From Cyclobacteriaceae bacterium (lineage in GTDB: Bacteria; Bacteroidota; Bacteroidia; Cytophagales; Cyclobacteriaceae): a stretch of 64,000 nucleotides of DNA. The notes under the pieces are model-generated. The model was not told where the DNA came from and did no database searches. It worked only from the letters and a program-made list of their open reading frames with translations. Of the stretch, positions 48,253 through 57,447 are shown one piece after another. The stretch is taken from contig JAEUUA010000020.1 in NCBI GenBank assembly GCA_016787755.1, positions 248,001-312,000 on the forward strand, given 5' to 3'. Position 1 is the stretch's first letter; each line of letters opens with the position of its first letter. A program made the position numbers and the translations under genes.

Positions 48253-49860
48253 TTACAACTTTGCGATCCGTGCCGTAGTGGATGCTTTGCCCGATGTAAC
48301 CTGCACAAAATAAATTCCTGGTTTTAAAAGAGAGATATCATACTCAAATGGATTATTAAGCCAATTGATTTTTACCTGTGATTCGGCAACACGACTACCC
48401 CGCGTATCATAAATAGCAACCTGAACCAGTTCATCGGTAGGTTCTTTCACTTTGATTTTGAAACTGTCACCTGACACCGGGTTGGGGAAAATAGCAATTT
48501 CTTGATTCTCAGATAAACTTTTCAAGTAATTCTCAATAGCCTGGAAGTGTGGAATACCAAATCCAAATTGATTGTTTGGTGAAGCCGCAAGAGTTGCTGA
48601 TAGCACAATGGCCTCATAAACATCGTGGGCACTAAGTATTGGATATGCCTGCCAAACCCCGGCCGCTAAACTTGCCACTAAAGGACTTGCCAGTGACGTG
48701 CCGCTCGCAGTTCCCAGCGAGCCACTTTGTTTAATAACACTTGTACCTGAGCCTAGCGCAACCACATCAGGTTTAATGCGACCATCCGCTGTCGGACCTT
48801 TAGAACTAAAACTACTCAGCGACCCAACACTATTAATTGAACCAATAGCAAGAATTCCGACTGCATCTGCCGGTGGCGTTACTAACTTCCACGAGTTGTT
48901 CCCTTCATTCCCTGCACTGCAGACAACAACCATCCCTTTCTCTATTGCTTTACGGGCAGCCTTCGTAATGATAGCGGTTTTTCCATCGAGATCAGAAAGT
49001 TGATAATCCATAATAGGGTCATCAAATTCAGTATTATAACCCAGTGAAGAATTAATAACATCTACCCCGGCACTATCCGCACGCTCAGCAGCAAACGTCC
49101 AGTTATATTCTTCAATGCGATACTCACTTGAAATGTCTTCGGTGAGGTAAAGAAAGTAATTCGCTTTGTACACTCCGCCCGTATAAGTACTTGAATGGGC
49201 AGCCATCACGGATAATACTTCGGTGCCGTGATCATCGCTTGAATAAACACTCGCGGTATTGGTTACAAAATTAAATGTCTGCTTTACGCGATTCTCGGTA
49301 AAGAGTTCTGCGAAAGGTGAGGTGATATTGACCCCTGTATATCCACTGTCAAAGATAGCAATGGAGATTCCCTCGCCTCGATATCCTGCCCCATGCATCT
49401 TATCAATTCCTATTTGTTGCAATTGCGATTTGTTAACAGGTTGATCAGCCGAAGAATTTTTTTGTTTTTTTATTTTGGAAACCCTGCCACCCAAAAGTTT
49501 GCTACCCGGAGCCACAAATTCTGTTCGTGAAACAAATGGCAATGCATTTACACTGGTAAGTGTTGAAGCAGTTGCTTCAATCAAAACTCCATTAAACCAT
49601 TTTGATGGAAAGAATGTTTTTGCGCCTGTGCTTTTTACCTGACTTACGTAAGTAGGATTTACGGGCAAATCTTCTTCAATCAGATTGATGTTTTGCTTTT
49701 GCCGCCTCTCAATACTTTTTGAACTTAAAAATTGAGTTGGGTTTGACAACGTAAAAGGAGTGCCCGTTTTGTCTTTAAAGAATACGAAGTATCGGTTCAC
49801 CTGGCTCTGCGCAGCAAAGGAAATTAAGAAGAATGCCAGAATCAGCTTACTTCGAAGCAT
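48253..49860 (-). CDS. secreted subtilisin-like (S8) peptidase with T9SS sorting domain
   Basis: 535 residues. Signal peptide (about 1-19), inhibitor-type propeptide (about 20-155), then an S8 domain with the catalytic Asp in ISIAIFDSGYTG, His in SDDHGTEVLSVMAAH, Ser in SGTSLASPLVA, and the oxyanion Asn in CSAGNEGNNS. The last ~80 residues are a T9SS sorting domain (IAIFPNPVSGDSFKI, ISLLKPGIYFVQV, ASTTARIAKL). It should be an extracellular or surface protease. Its start overlaps the end of the upstream lipoprotein gene by 14 bp, so they are cotranscribed. Confidence 0.95.
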   Translation of the reverse strand: MLRSKLILAFFLISFAAQSQVNRYFVFFKDKTGTPFTLSNPTQFLSSKSIERRQKQNINLIEEDLPVNPTYVSQVKSTGAKTFFPSKWFNGVLIEATASTLTSVNALPFVSRTEFVAPGSKLLGGRVSKIKKQKNSSADQPVNKSQLQQIGIDKMHGAGYRGEGISIAIFDSGYTGVNITSPFAELFTENRVKQTFNFVTNTASVYSSDDHGTEVLSVMAAHSSTYTGGVYKANYFLYLTEDISSEYRIEEYNWTFAAERADSAGVDVINSSLGYNTEFDDPIMDYQLSDLDGKTAIITKAARKAIEKGMVVVCSAGNEGNNSWKLVTPPADAVGILAIGSINSVGSLSSFSSKGPTADGRIKPDVVALGSGTSVIKQSGSLGTASGTSLASPLVASLAAGVWQAYPILSAHDVYEAIVLSATLAASPNNQFGFGIPHFQAIENYLKSLSENQEIAIFPNPVSGDSFKIKVKEPTDELVQVAIYDTRGSRVAESQVKINWLNNPFEYDISLLKPGIYFVQVTSGKASTTARIAKL

Positions 49861-50563
49861 ACGATTTTAACGTTTGAATCATGATAACTCCTTTATCAAC
49901 TTTTTGTTGTCCCAGGCAATTACCTACCGAGCAGTATTCAAGTTGCGTTACCTCCTTATAAATAAGGCCGACATCGCGCGCATACACTTCTTTTCGGACA
50001 TCTTTCCCAACAATCGGATCAACAAATTCATTGTGAATAATTGTTATTGTTTTATCGAATTCAAGAGTTGTGGTTAAGTTTTTTGATTGGTCATATTCAC
50101 TGGTGTGATACACCTCGCTACCCTTACCGGTAAACAAGTTACCCATGTTTGGTAAATTATTAAACTGATTGCCATTCCAGGTTAAACCATCGGATAATGG
50201 AAAGATCAGTTTCACAAAGAGGATATTCCCTTCACGTTGAATCAATTGATTCCTGCTAACCATGGCTGTCCATGTTCCAAAGCTTTCCCAAGAATCTGAC
50301 TCAGTCATTCTTTTAGCTCTATGAAAAGTATAGGTATACTTACCATCTGAATTTTTCACAGAATCGGTAACGGTTACGCTTAATTCATAGGCCGTTGAAG
50401 CAGTTACAGTTTGATTGATTGTTGTTTCCTCTACTGTGTAAATCCAGCTATCTCCGGTCTGCAGAGGAAAGTAGTTTAATCCAACATCGGTGCTAATCGG
50501 ATCCTCATTGGAACACCCTATCAAACAGACTAATAAAATAAAAAAGAGATAACCTCGCTTCAT
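49847..50563 (-). CDS. hypothetical lipoprotein coupled to the subtilase
   Basis: 238 residues. The N-terminus MKRGYLFFILLVCLIGCSNE carries a lipobox (LIGC, Cys17). The mature part is beta-rich (LNYFPLQTGDSWIYTVEETT, AYELSVTVTDSVKNSDGKY, WTAMVSRNQLIQREGNILFV) and ends with a Cys-containing segment (LEYCSVGNCLGQQ). No family is recognised, but the PLQ-GDSW-Y start is common in unnamed secreted Bacteroidota proteins. It overlaps the protease gene by 14 bp and might be a partner of the protease on the surface. Confidence 0.72.
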   Translation of the reverse strand: MKRGYLFFILLVCLIGCSNEDPISTDVGLNYFPLQTGDSWIYTVEETTINQTVTASTAYELSVTVTDSVKNSDGKYTYTFHRAKRMTESDSWESFGTWTAMVSRNQLIQREGNILFVKLIFPLSDGLTWNGNQFNNLPNMGNLFTGKGSEVYHTSEYDQSKNLTTTLEFDKTITIIHNEFVDPIVGKDVRKEVYARDVGLIYKEVTQLEYCSVGNCLGQQKVDKGVIMIQTLKSYASK

Positions 50564-50581
50564 TCAGGCACTAATTCGTTT

Positions 50582-50589
50582 CAAAGTTA
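50582..50589 (-). promoter_or_regulatory. -7 box of the lipoprotein-subtilase operon
   Basis: On the minus strand this reads TAACTTTG, ending 18 bp before the ATG at 50563, so the mRNA leader is only a few bases long. The divergent gene at 50614 must have its promoter in the same 50-bp gap. Confidence 0.45.
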
Positions 50590-50613
50590 TTTTTTCTTTT
50601 TGATATTTGAGCC

Positions 50614-51186
50614 ATGTCACTAAAAACGAAAGTAAAAGCCGGAAACATTACCAACCTGAGTGATGCCCGTTATTGTGCAGGTATGGGCGTTGATTGGCTC
50701 GGGTTCCCCGCTAACGCCATTGATCCTAAAACCTTTGCAGAGATAACCGCTTGGGTAAGTGGACCTCAATTTGTTCTTGAAATTGCTAATCATTCTCTTT
50801 TGGAAGAATATCAAGTTGAATTTATTCAGATCAACTGCAAAGAGATAGCTAAGACAAGTACAAATTCAAAAGCGCGATTAATTGTTACATTGGCTTTCGC
50901 TGATTGGGATACTTCGAAGGAACTCATTGGGAAAAATAAAGATCGAATCGAATTCTTGCTAATCACTCACCTTGCGGGAGATAATCAAAGAGATTCAGAG
51001 ATAATTAAATCAATGTCTGATCTGGTTGACGTGTATATTGATCTCGATTCCGCTCCTTATTCGTTAGATGACGTCCTTACATTTAAAATAGCAGGTATAA
51101 ATATTTCAGGTAATCAGGAATTGAAACCAGGCCTGAAAGATTATGCTGAATTAGCGGATGTGTTGGAGCAGCTGGAAGTTGACTAG
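50614..51186 (+). CDS. TrpF-like (phosphoribosylanthranilate isomerase fold) protein lacking the catalytic Cys
   Basis: 190 residues, short for TrpF (about 205). The N-terminus KVKAGNITNLSDARYCAGMG followed by VDWLGF aligns with the TrpF start K-[IV]-C-G-[ILM], but the catalytic Cys is replaced by Ala (KAGN). The phosphate-binding GGTG segment is also not visible. The C-terminal INISGNQELKPGLKDYAELA agrees with the SG-x-E-x-x-PG-x-KD end of TrpF. So the fold is likely, the isomerase activity unlikely. No trp genes are nearby. It is a plus-strand gene divergent from the lipoprotein gene. Confidence 0.75.
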   Translation: MSLKTKVKAGNITNLSDARYCAGMGVDWLGFPANAIDPKTFAEITAWVSGPQFVLEIANHSLLEEYQVEFIQINCKEIAKTSTNSKARLIVTLAFADWDTSKELIGKNKDRIEFLLITHLAGDNQRDSEIIKSMSDLVDVYIDLDSAPYSLDDVLTFKIAGINISGNQELKPGLKDYAELADVLEQLEVD

Positions 51187-51264
51187 ACTTTTTTTTGAGG
51201 CATCCCAAAGTCAGTGGGGTATTACCAAGCTGTTAACGAGTAAATAAGTTTTAGGAATTTACAA

Positions 51265-51510
51265 TTAATGCCTTTCTTCAATCGATGAGACTCGCTTGGA
51301 TATTGAAAGAAGTTCGTTAAGCATAACTCCTTGTTCCTCACGAAGATGTTTAATCCCTTCATTAACTGTATTAAATTTTATACTATGATCTACAACCGCT
51401 CTGCTCATAATATCCACACTTCTTTCAGTACCATCCATCCTATCTAATACTTGATCAGTTTTTTTCAGTTTCTGGGCCAATAATTCGATAATTTTATCTT
51501 CAGATTTCAT
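51265..51510 (-). CDS. small coiled-coil protein
   Basis: 81 residues, cytoplasmic, charged and all-helical. The heptad pattern runs through most of its length (IIELLAQKLKKTDQVLDRMD, VNEGIKHLREEQGVMLNELL, SISKRVSSIEERH), as in small oligomeric scaffold proteins. I recognise no family. It stands between the TrpF-like gene on the other strand and trmB on the same strand. Confidence 0.6.
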   Translation of the reverse strand: MKSEDKIIELLAQKLKKTDQVLDRMDGTERSVDIMSRAVVDHSIKFNTVNEGIKHLREEQGVMLNELLSISKRVSSIEERH

Positions 51511-51572
51511 GGATTTCTGCTATGGTGATTCAGAGAAACATGTTAGGAATGTTTATTGTGCTATACAATCTA

Positions 51573-52232
51573 TTAATGTTCAAATCTAAACCTTAGGTAT
51601 TTAATTTTCTCTCCTTTTGCTGCAAACATTTCTTCGTAGCGCGTTTTAATGTCGTAACACTCAGGTCGCAGATGTGATTCGTAGAGATCATGTGTGTATT
51701 CGAAATCTAGCAAGTCATTTCTATAGCCAAGTTCTTCCAGTGTAAAATTGAACAAATCAGTATTGTCTGTTTTGAATCGGAAGAAGCCCTCAGGTTTCAA
51801 TAACTTTTTATACATCTCAAGATACCTTGCACTTGATAACCTGCGCTTAATATCCCGTGTGCGCGGACGTGGATCAGGAAATGTTAACCAGATTTCAGCT
51901 ACTTCACCGGGTTCAAAAAAACTTTCAATAAACAGAATCTCAGTTCGTAAAAAACCAACATTGGGTATTTGTTCTTCAACCGCCCAGGTGCTCCCCTTCC
52001 ACAGCCGATCGCCTTTCTTATCTACGCCAATGTAATTCCTTTCGGGATGCAATCGCGCCATGCCCACACTATACTCACCCCTGCCACAGGCAAGCTCTAA
52101 GGTAATAGGATTAGAATTCTTAAAATATTCCTGATTCCAGTTACCCTTTATCTTTTCGAAAATTTCTTTGCCTGGCTCAAGAACATTTGCGCGCGTAGCA
52201 ATTATTTCAAAACGCTTTAATTTACTTTTCAC
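51573..52232 (-). CDS. trmB: tRNA (guanine-N7)-methyltransferase
   Basis: 219 residues. SAM-binding motif LELACGRGEYSVGMARLHPE near residue 43, followed by the conserved NYIGVDKKGDRLWKG, EIWLTFPDPRPR and FRFKTDN of TrmB. It methylates G46 of tRNA. Its start overlaps the folC stop by 4 bp, so both are translated from one mRNA. Confidence 0.95.
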   Translation of the reverse strand: MKSKLKRFEIIATRANVLEPGKEIFEKIKGNWNQEYFKNSNPITLELACGRGEYSVGMARLHPERNYIGVDKKGDRLWKGSTWAVEEQIPNVGFLRTEILFIESFFEPGEVAEIWLTFPDPRPRTRDIKRRLSSARYLEMYKKLLKPEGFFRFKTDNTDLFNFTLEELGYRNDLLDFEYTHDLYESHLRPECYDIKTRYEEMFAAKGEKIKYLRFRFEH

Positions 52233-53503
52233 AAATTATCAATTTCAGCTACTACAAAAGTGCTCCCGGCCACCAAAACCAAATCTTCTGCCTTGCTATT
52301 AATTCGCGCCTGCTTAATGGCTTGGTTTACATCTTCAACAACAATTCCCTTCAATCCAACAGAAGTTGCCTTCTCTTTGAGTTCAAGAGCCGGTAATGCC
52401 CGCGGAAGAGAAGCCTGGCAATAATAGTAGTAAGCATCTTTTGGTAATAATTGTAGAATTGCGCTTACATCTTTATCTTTCACAACGCCCAATACCCAAT
52501 GAAGTTTGGTAACCTTTATTTCCTTGAGTTGATTGAGTAGTTCATAAATACCAGCCTCATTATGTCCCGTGTCACAAATGGTTAACGGGCTATGCCCAAT
52601 CTGTTGCCATCTTCCTTTAAGGCCGGTTAAATTAGTTACATACTTTAAACCATTCGTTATGTCTTCCTTTGAAATTGTGCATCCCAATTTTATTAATTCA
52701 TCAACTGCGGTAAGCACTCCCTTTATATTTTTAGCTTGATAGATTCCCAATAAATCAAGCTCAATAAGAAAGTGATCCTTGTTCTTGCTAACCTCAAATT
52801 GACCGGGTTTAATTCGCTTTACCTGATAGCGATCAGAGGCAAAGATTAACTGACTTATGCATTCAGTAGCTTTGCTTTCAAATACCGTTTGCACTTCTTC
52901 CTGTCGTTCGCTCACAACAACAGGCACATGCGCTTTGATAATACCGGCTTTTTCACTAGCAATCTTTTGTAACGTGTCGCCCAATAACTCTTTATGATCC
53001 CAACTAATATTGGTAATAACAGACAACATGGGCGTAATTACATTGGTGGAATCAAGCCTCCCACCCATGCCAGTTTCAATCACAGCAATGTCCACTTTTT
53101 GTTGCGCGAAATAATCAAATGCCATGGCCACCGTGATTTCAAAAAATGAAGGCTTTAGTTTTTCAATTTCTGGTTTAATCTTTTCAACAAACTCCACAAC
53201 AAAAACCGGATCGATCTCCTTCCCATTGATACGAATTCGTTCCGTAAATTCTTTTAGGTGGGGTGAAGTGTAAAGTCCGGTTTTATATCCTGCAGTTTGC
53301 AAAATGGAGGCAAGCATATGCGAGACACTTCCCTTTCCATTGGTACCGGCCACATGTATAGATTTAAATTTTTGATGTGGGTTTCCTAAGACTTCACACA
53401 ACTTTAACGTATTTGTTAAATTAGGTTTGTAGGCTATTGACCCCACCCGCTGAAACATGGGGAGGTTTTGATACAAATAAGAAAGTGTTTCAGTGTAGCT
53501 CAT
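52229..53503 (-). CDS. folC: bifunctional folylpolyglutamate/dihydrofolate synthase
   Basis: 424 residues, normal for FolC. The P-loop GTNGKGSVSHM is near residue 53, with the Mur-ligase features SPHLKEFTERIRING, ETGMGGRLDSTNVI, NISWDHKELLGDT and ICDTGHNEAG. It adds dihydropteroate-derived glutamates to make folate polyglutamates. It is the first gene of the pair with trmB. A promoter-like TAGCTTTA (53522-53529, minus strand, one mismatch from TAnnTTTG) lies 18 bp upstream. Confidence 0.95.
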   Translation of the reverse strand: MSYTETLSYLYQNLPMFQRVGSIAYKPNLTNTLKLCEVLGNPHQKFKSIHVAGTNGKGSVSHMLASILQTAGYKTGLYTSPHLKEFTERIRINGKEIDPVFVVEFVEKIKPEIEKLKPSFFEITVAMAFDYFAQQKVDIAVIETGMGGRLDSTNVITPMLSVITNISWDHKELLGDTLQKIASEKAGIIKAHVPVVVSERQEEVQTVFESKATECISQLIFASDRYQVKRIKPGQFEVSKNKDHFLIELDLLGIYQAKNIKGVLTAVDELIKLGCTISKEDITNGLKYVTNLTGLKGRWQQIGHSPLTICDTGHNEAGIYELLNQLKEIKVTKLHWVLGVVKDKDVSAILQLLPKDAYYYYCQASLPRALPALELKEKATSVGLKGIVVEDVNQAIKQARINSKAEDLVLVAGSTFVVAEIDNL

Positions 53504-53546
53504 AAAAACCTGGCGCGAAATTAAAGCTAACCGGATAAATTAAAAA

Positions 53547-53563
53547 AGCCCCTGATAGGGGCT
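53547..53563 (-). terminator. terminator of the porin-like gene
   Basis: AGCCCCT pairs with AGGGGCT around GAT, with a T-run on the minus strand side. It is 22 bp past the stop of the beta-barrel gene at 53585 and separates it from folC. Confidence 0.8.
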
Positions 53564-53584
53564 CTCTTTTGATCTTGCAGATAA

Positions 53585-54196
53585 CTACTTACCCAGCTTT
53601 AGGATTTTAAACCCAGCTGATACTTGGAACACCTGATTCTTAGCATCATTGTTATTAGAACCATCATTGATTTTAGATAAGCCTAAATTGTACCGCGCAT
53701 CAAGCGTTAAGCCAAAGGGAAGATCCCAGCCTAAACCCAACGCCAAGCTAAGGTCTGAGCCTTTATAGAAATCTTTGGCTGCCTGCGTGGTGGTGGTTCC
53801 TTGAATGGTCTGCTTAAGTTGCCCCCCAGATAAAAATCCAAACTGGGGACCCGCCTGAATGTTGATACCGGCTACTGTATAGAGTTTCAAAATGATTGGA
53901 ACATTAATGTAATCAAAGTTGGCTTCACCACTTCCTGAGTTAAACTGAAAATTCGAGCCTTGCTTTGAAAAGAGTAACTCGGGTTGAATGCCTATTTTGG
54001 CAAATTTAAAAAGCGCAAAGGCACCTGCATGGAAACCAGTTCGGTTTTTATAATTTTCGCCAGGACTTGACTTGGTATCCAAATTGGCAAAATTGGGTCC
54101 GCCTTTTATACCCAACGCAAATTGAACCTGGGCAACACTTTGTTGAGCTAGTCCCAGACCTAACATTACGAGTACTGCACAAAATATTTTTTTCAT
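53585..54196 (-). CDS. small outer-membrane beta-barrel (porin family) protein
   Basis: 203 residues with a signal peptide (MKKIFCAVLVMLGLGLAQQS). The rest is eight-stranded-type barrel sequence (QFALGIKGGPNFANLDTKSS, KIGIQPELLFSKQGSNFQFN, FDYINVPIILKLYTVAGINI, LGLGWDLPFGLTLDARYNLG), as in PF13568-type outer-membrane proteins. Such proteins are abundant in Bacteroidota; the role is usually unknown. It is a separate unit with its own terminator. Confidence 0.85.
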   Translation of the reverse strand: MKKIFCAVLVMLGLGLAQQSVAQVQFALGIKGGPNFANLDTKSSPGENYKNRTGFHAGAFALFKFAKIGIQPELLFSKQGSNFQFNSGSGEANFDYINVPIILKLYTVAGINIQAGPQFGFLSGGQLKQTIQGTTTTQAAKDFYKGSDLSLALGLGWDLPFGLTLDARYNLGLSKINDGSNNNDAKNQVFQVSAGFKILKLGK

Positions 54197-54253
54197 AGGA
54201 GTTTGTTTTTTTTGTGATCCGCAACAAAGATAAGGCCGAACTTTTAGAAAACG

Positions 54254-54832
54254 TTATTGTACCGTTTTTAGTATGATGGTAAAGCTTCCCATAATGAATA
54301 AACCGCTCATGGTAGATTTTGAATCATCCGATTTATCCTTTGTGGTTTCTGAATAATAACCAATGATTGGCTCAAATAATACCGTGTCAGTTATTCTAGC
54401 AGCATAACCGATACCCAATCTCAATTTAGATTCACCATACTTATTCGTGGTCGTAGTATTTCCACTTGTGAACTTGGATTTACTACTACCTACGCCAGCT
54501 TGCCCATGAAAAAACAAACCCTGATCCATATAATATCTTATGACTGGGCCAAAGGTAACATCGCTATTAGAGCTTTTAAAATCTGATGGTGGGCCCGATT
54601 TGGAGGAAGTTGTAGTAAAATTCAATCCTGCACCAACTACTAAATTATCAATCACTAGATAGCCTGCCCATGGCATAAGGGCAAAAGAAGACCCTTTTGA
54701 ATCTGAATCCTTGAATTTTTCAGTTCGGAATTCAAATGCACCGCCACCAATAACTGAGCCCTTTTTTATGAATTGCCCAAAAGTTGCTGTGGATAATCCA
54801 AAGATCATCAATAGAAAGATTAATTTTTTCAT
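54254..54832 (-). CDS. small outer-membrane beta-barrel protein
   Basis: 192 residues with a signal peptide (MKKLIFLLMIFGLSTATFG). Alternating strands (SVIGGGAFEFRTEKFKDSD, NLVVGAGLNFTTTSSKSG, LFFHGQAGVGSSKSKFT, LRLGIGYAARITDTVLFEPI) end at FTIILKTVQ. It is related in type, not clearly in sequence, to the barrel encoded 57 bp downstream and may be cotranscribed with it. The function is unknown. Confidence 0.8.
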   Translation of the reverse strand: MKKLIFLLMIFGLSTATFGQFIKKGSVIGGGAFEFRTEKFKDSDSKGSSFALMPWAGYLVIDNLVVGAGLNFTTTSSKSGPPSDFKSSNSDVTFGPVIRYYMDQGLFFHGQAGVGSSKSKFTSGNTTTTNKYGESKLRLGIGYAARITDTVLFEPIIGYYSETTKDKSDDSKSTMSGLFIMGSFTIILKTVQ

Positions 54833-54898
54833 ACAGATTGGGTTTAAATTATTAACATAAAGTATAACGAATTTTTCGTTTTCAATTAATATGTAAGA

Positions 54899-55444
54899 TC
54901 AAATTGCCAATTCGGGATTTTTCCCTTTGATAGTCCTGTAATACGAAATTAAGAATTGTAAATCACTCTCCTGATCATCTGTTGGGTAAAATGGTGCACC
55001 CACACAAATAATTTTCTTTTCAAAGTCAAAACCACATGGAATAATAGGAACTTGAGCTCCTTTAGCAATATAATAAAAGCCCGTTCGCAACTTTTCAACT
55101 TTCTTTCGCGTGCCCTCCGGAGCCATGGCCAGGATGAATTCATCATGCTGATTAAAGATATTCACTACCTGTTGAACGACATCATGACTACTCGATCGAT
55201 CTACCGGATAGCCGCCTAACCACCTGAAAAACCAACCGAAAGGTGGTTTGAACAAAGAATCTTTCCCTAAATATTTTCCATTCTCGAGATGCAAAACACT
55301 TCGTGCCAACACACCTACCGGGAAATCCCAATTGCTGGTATGCGGAGCCACTGCAATTATATATTTTTTGAGTTCAGGTGGAAAGCTGCCTTCCACTTTC
55401 CAACCTGTGATTTTAAATATGAATTTTGCTATGGCGCGAAACAT
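54899..55444 (-). CDS. lysophospholipid acyltransferase-like (PlsC family) protein
   Basis: 181 residues. The acyltransferase motif HX4D is HTSNWD (His35, Asp40), with APEGTRKK as motif III and GGYPVDRSS nearby. It is short for PlsC (about 240) but agrees with the compact Bacteroidota type. Probable role: acylating lysophosphatidate or a related lipid at the inner membrane. Its ATG overlaps the hutU stop by 1 bp, so it ends the operon MBL-patatin-hutU-acyltransferase. Confidence 0.9.
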   Translation of the reverse strand: MFRAIAKFIFKITGWKVEGSFPPELKKYIIAVAPHTSNWDFPVGVLARSVLHLENGKYLGKDSLFKPPFGWFFRWLGGYPVDRSSSHDVVQQVVNIFNQHDEFILAMAPEGTRKKVEKLRTGFYYIAKGAQVPIIPCGFDFEKKIICVGAPFYPTDDQESDLQFLISYYRTIKGKNPELAI

Positions 55445-57447
55445 TACATCATTGAATCTAATAAAGAATCATCCGCTAAATATGGAATCGTGATTTGCGT
55501 TGAAGAAGAAATCTCTTTCTCAATAGTTGAAAGTGCACCGACATTGCGTGCCCAGGCCCTGCGCGCAATTCCATTATTTACATCGAAGTAAAGCATGTTT
55601 TTTAACTTTCTTTCCGCATCCTCAGAACCATCCAACAACAACCCAAACCCGCCATTGATAACTTCCCCCCAACCCACTCCACCTCCATTATGTATAGAGA
55701 CCCAGGTGGCTCCCCGAAAAGAATCCCCAATCACATTATGTATGGCCATATCGGCCGTGTAGCGTGAGCCATCATAAATATTGGAAGTTTCACGATAGGG
55801 ACTATCAGTTCCCGAAACATCGTGATGATCTCGACCTAACACCACCGCATCTATCTTTCCCGTCTTGATTGCCTGATTAAACGCAGTCGCAATTTTAATT
55901 CGTCCTTCTGCATTCGCATATAAGATACGGGCTTGCGATCCAACCACTAACTTATTTTTCTTGGCTGCTTTTATCCATTGAATATTATCATGCAGTTGCG
56001 ATTGAATTTCTGGTTCGGCTGTCAATGCGATTTTTTCTAACACCTCCTGTGCCAATTGGTCGGTATAGTCAAGGTCTTTCTCATTCCCGGATGTACACAC
56101 CCACCTGAAGGGACCAAATCCATAATCAAAACACATAGGCCCCATGATATCCTGAACATAAGAGGGATATTTAAAATCAACCTGGTTGGTTGCCATCACA
56201 TCCGCTCCTGCCCGGGATGCTTCCAACAGAAAAGCATTTCCATAATCAAAGAAGTATGTTCCCTTTGCCGTATGCCTATTAATTGCATCTGCCTGCCTGC
56301 AAAGCGACTCCTGAACTTTACCTTTAAACTCCGCAGGGTTTTCGGCCATTAAATTATTGGCTTCTCTAAACGAAAGTCCAACTGGATAGTACCCACCTGC
56401 CCATGGGTTGTGCAGCGAAGTTTGATCGGATCCTAACTCTATAAAAATATTCTCCTCATCAAACTTTTCCCATACCTCGACAATATTTCCTTGATAGGCA
56501 ATTGAAACAACTTCTTTATCTTGTTTAGCTTTAGTAACACGAGTTACTAACACATCCAAATCTTCAATAACTTCATCTACCCACTTTTGCTCAAATCGTT
56601 TTTGAGTAACTTTTTCATTCACTTCGGCAATCACCGTAATACAACCTGCAATGTTTCCGGCTTTTGGCTGTGCCCCACTCATGCCTCCTAGCCCAGAGGT
56701 GACAAAAAGTTTTCCAGAAAGTCCTTCATTATGTTTCGAAATTTTACGACCGGCATTCAGAATTGTAATATTTGTACCATGCACAATACCCTGTGGCCCA
56801 ATGTACATGTAACTGCCGGCCGTCATTTGTCCATATTGTGTCACACCCAAGGCGTTATACTTTTCCCAATCATCGGGTTTGGAGTAATTCGGTATCATCA
56901 TGCCATTGGTAATAACTACACGCGGAGCCTCAGGTGACGAAGGAAACAAACCCATCGGATGCCCAGAATACATATGCAGCGTTTGCTCATCTGTCATCAC
57001 AGCAAGATACTTCATCGTTAATAAGTATTGCGCCCAATTTTGAAACACTGCCCCATTACCCCCATAGGTAATCAACTCGTGTGGATGTTGAGCCACCGCA
57101 GGATCCAAATTATTTTGAATCATCAACATGATAGCCCCTGCTTGTAAGGATTTGAAAGGATAATCACGGATAGGGCGCGCGTACATTTTGTAATCCGGAC
57201 GGAAGCGATACATATAAATCCGTCCATAGGTTTGAAGTTCATTGAAAAACTCAGGCGCAAGAATTTGATGATGGCGTGGGTGAAAATAACGGAGTGCATT
57301 TTTTACTGCCAACTTTTTTTCATCAGGGGTTAAAATGTCTTTTCGCTTTGGCGCATGGTTACTAGTCGAATCGTATGGCTTTGGCTCCGGTATTGTGTCT
57401 GGAATGCCTTGTAAAATTTCCTTCTTAAAATTTAATTGTGAACTCAT
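55444..57447 (-). CDS. hutU: urocanate hydratase
   Basis: 667 residues, longer than the ~555-residue enterobacterial or pseudomonad form but similar to what I recall for Bacteroidota. Conserved NAD-binding and active-site regions are seen: YGGNGAVFQNWAQYLLTMKY, FVTSGLGGMSGAQPKAGNIA, and MCFDYGFGPFRWVCTSGNEK with the catalytic-region Cys. It converts urocanate to imidazolonepropionate in histidine degradation. No hutH, hutI or hutG gene is in the window. It overlaps the patatin gene by 4 bp and the acyltransferase gene by 1 bp. Confidence 0.95.
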   Translation of the reverse strand: MSSQLNFKKEILQGIPDTIPEPKPYDSTSNHAPKRKDILTPDEKKLAVKNALRYFHPRHHQILAPEFFNELQTYGRIYMYRFRPDYKMYARPIRDYPFKSLQAGAIMLMIQNNLDPAVAQHPHELITYGGNGAVFQNWAQYLLTMKYLAVMTDEQTLHMYSGHPMGLFPSSPEAPRVVITNGMMIPNYSKPDDWEKYNALGVTQYGQMTAGSYMYIGPQGIVHGTNITILNAGRKISKHNEGLSGKLFVTSGLGGMSGAQPKAGNIAGCITVIAEVNEKVTQKRFEQKWVDEVIEDLDVLVTRVTKAKQDKEVVSIAYQGNIVEVWEKFDEENIFIELGSDQTSLHNPWAGGYYPVGLSFREANNLMAENPAEFKGKVQESLCRQADAINRHTAKGTYFFDYGNAFLLEASRAGADVMATNQVDFKYPSYVQDIMGPMCFDYGFGPFRWVCTSGNEKDLDYTDQLAQEVLEKIALTAEPEIQSQLHDNIQWIKAAKKNKLVVGSQARILYANAEGRIKIATAFNQAIKTGKIDAVVLGRDHHDVSGTDSPYRETSNIYDGSRYTADMAIHNVIGDSFRGATWVSIHNGGGVGWGEVINGGFGLLLDGSEDAERKLKNMLYFDVNNGIARRAWARNVGALSTIEKEISSSTQITIPYLADDSLLDSMM

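Noticed and set aside
50614..51186. trpF as a functional annotation
   Set aside because: Catalytic Cys replaced by Ala and phosphate site missing, so only the fold is claimed.
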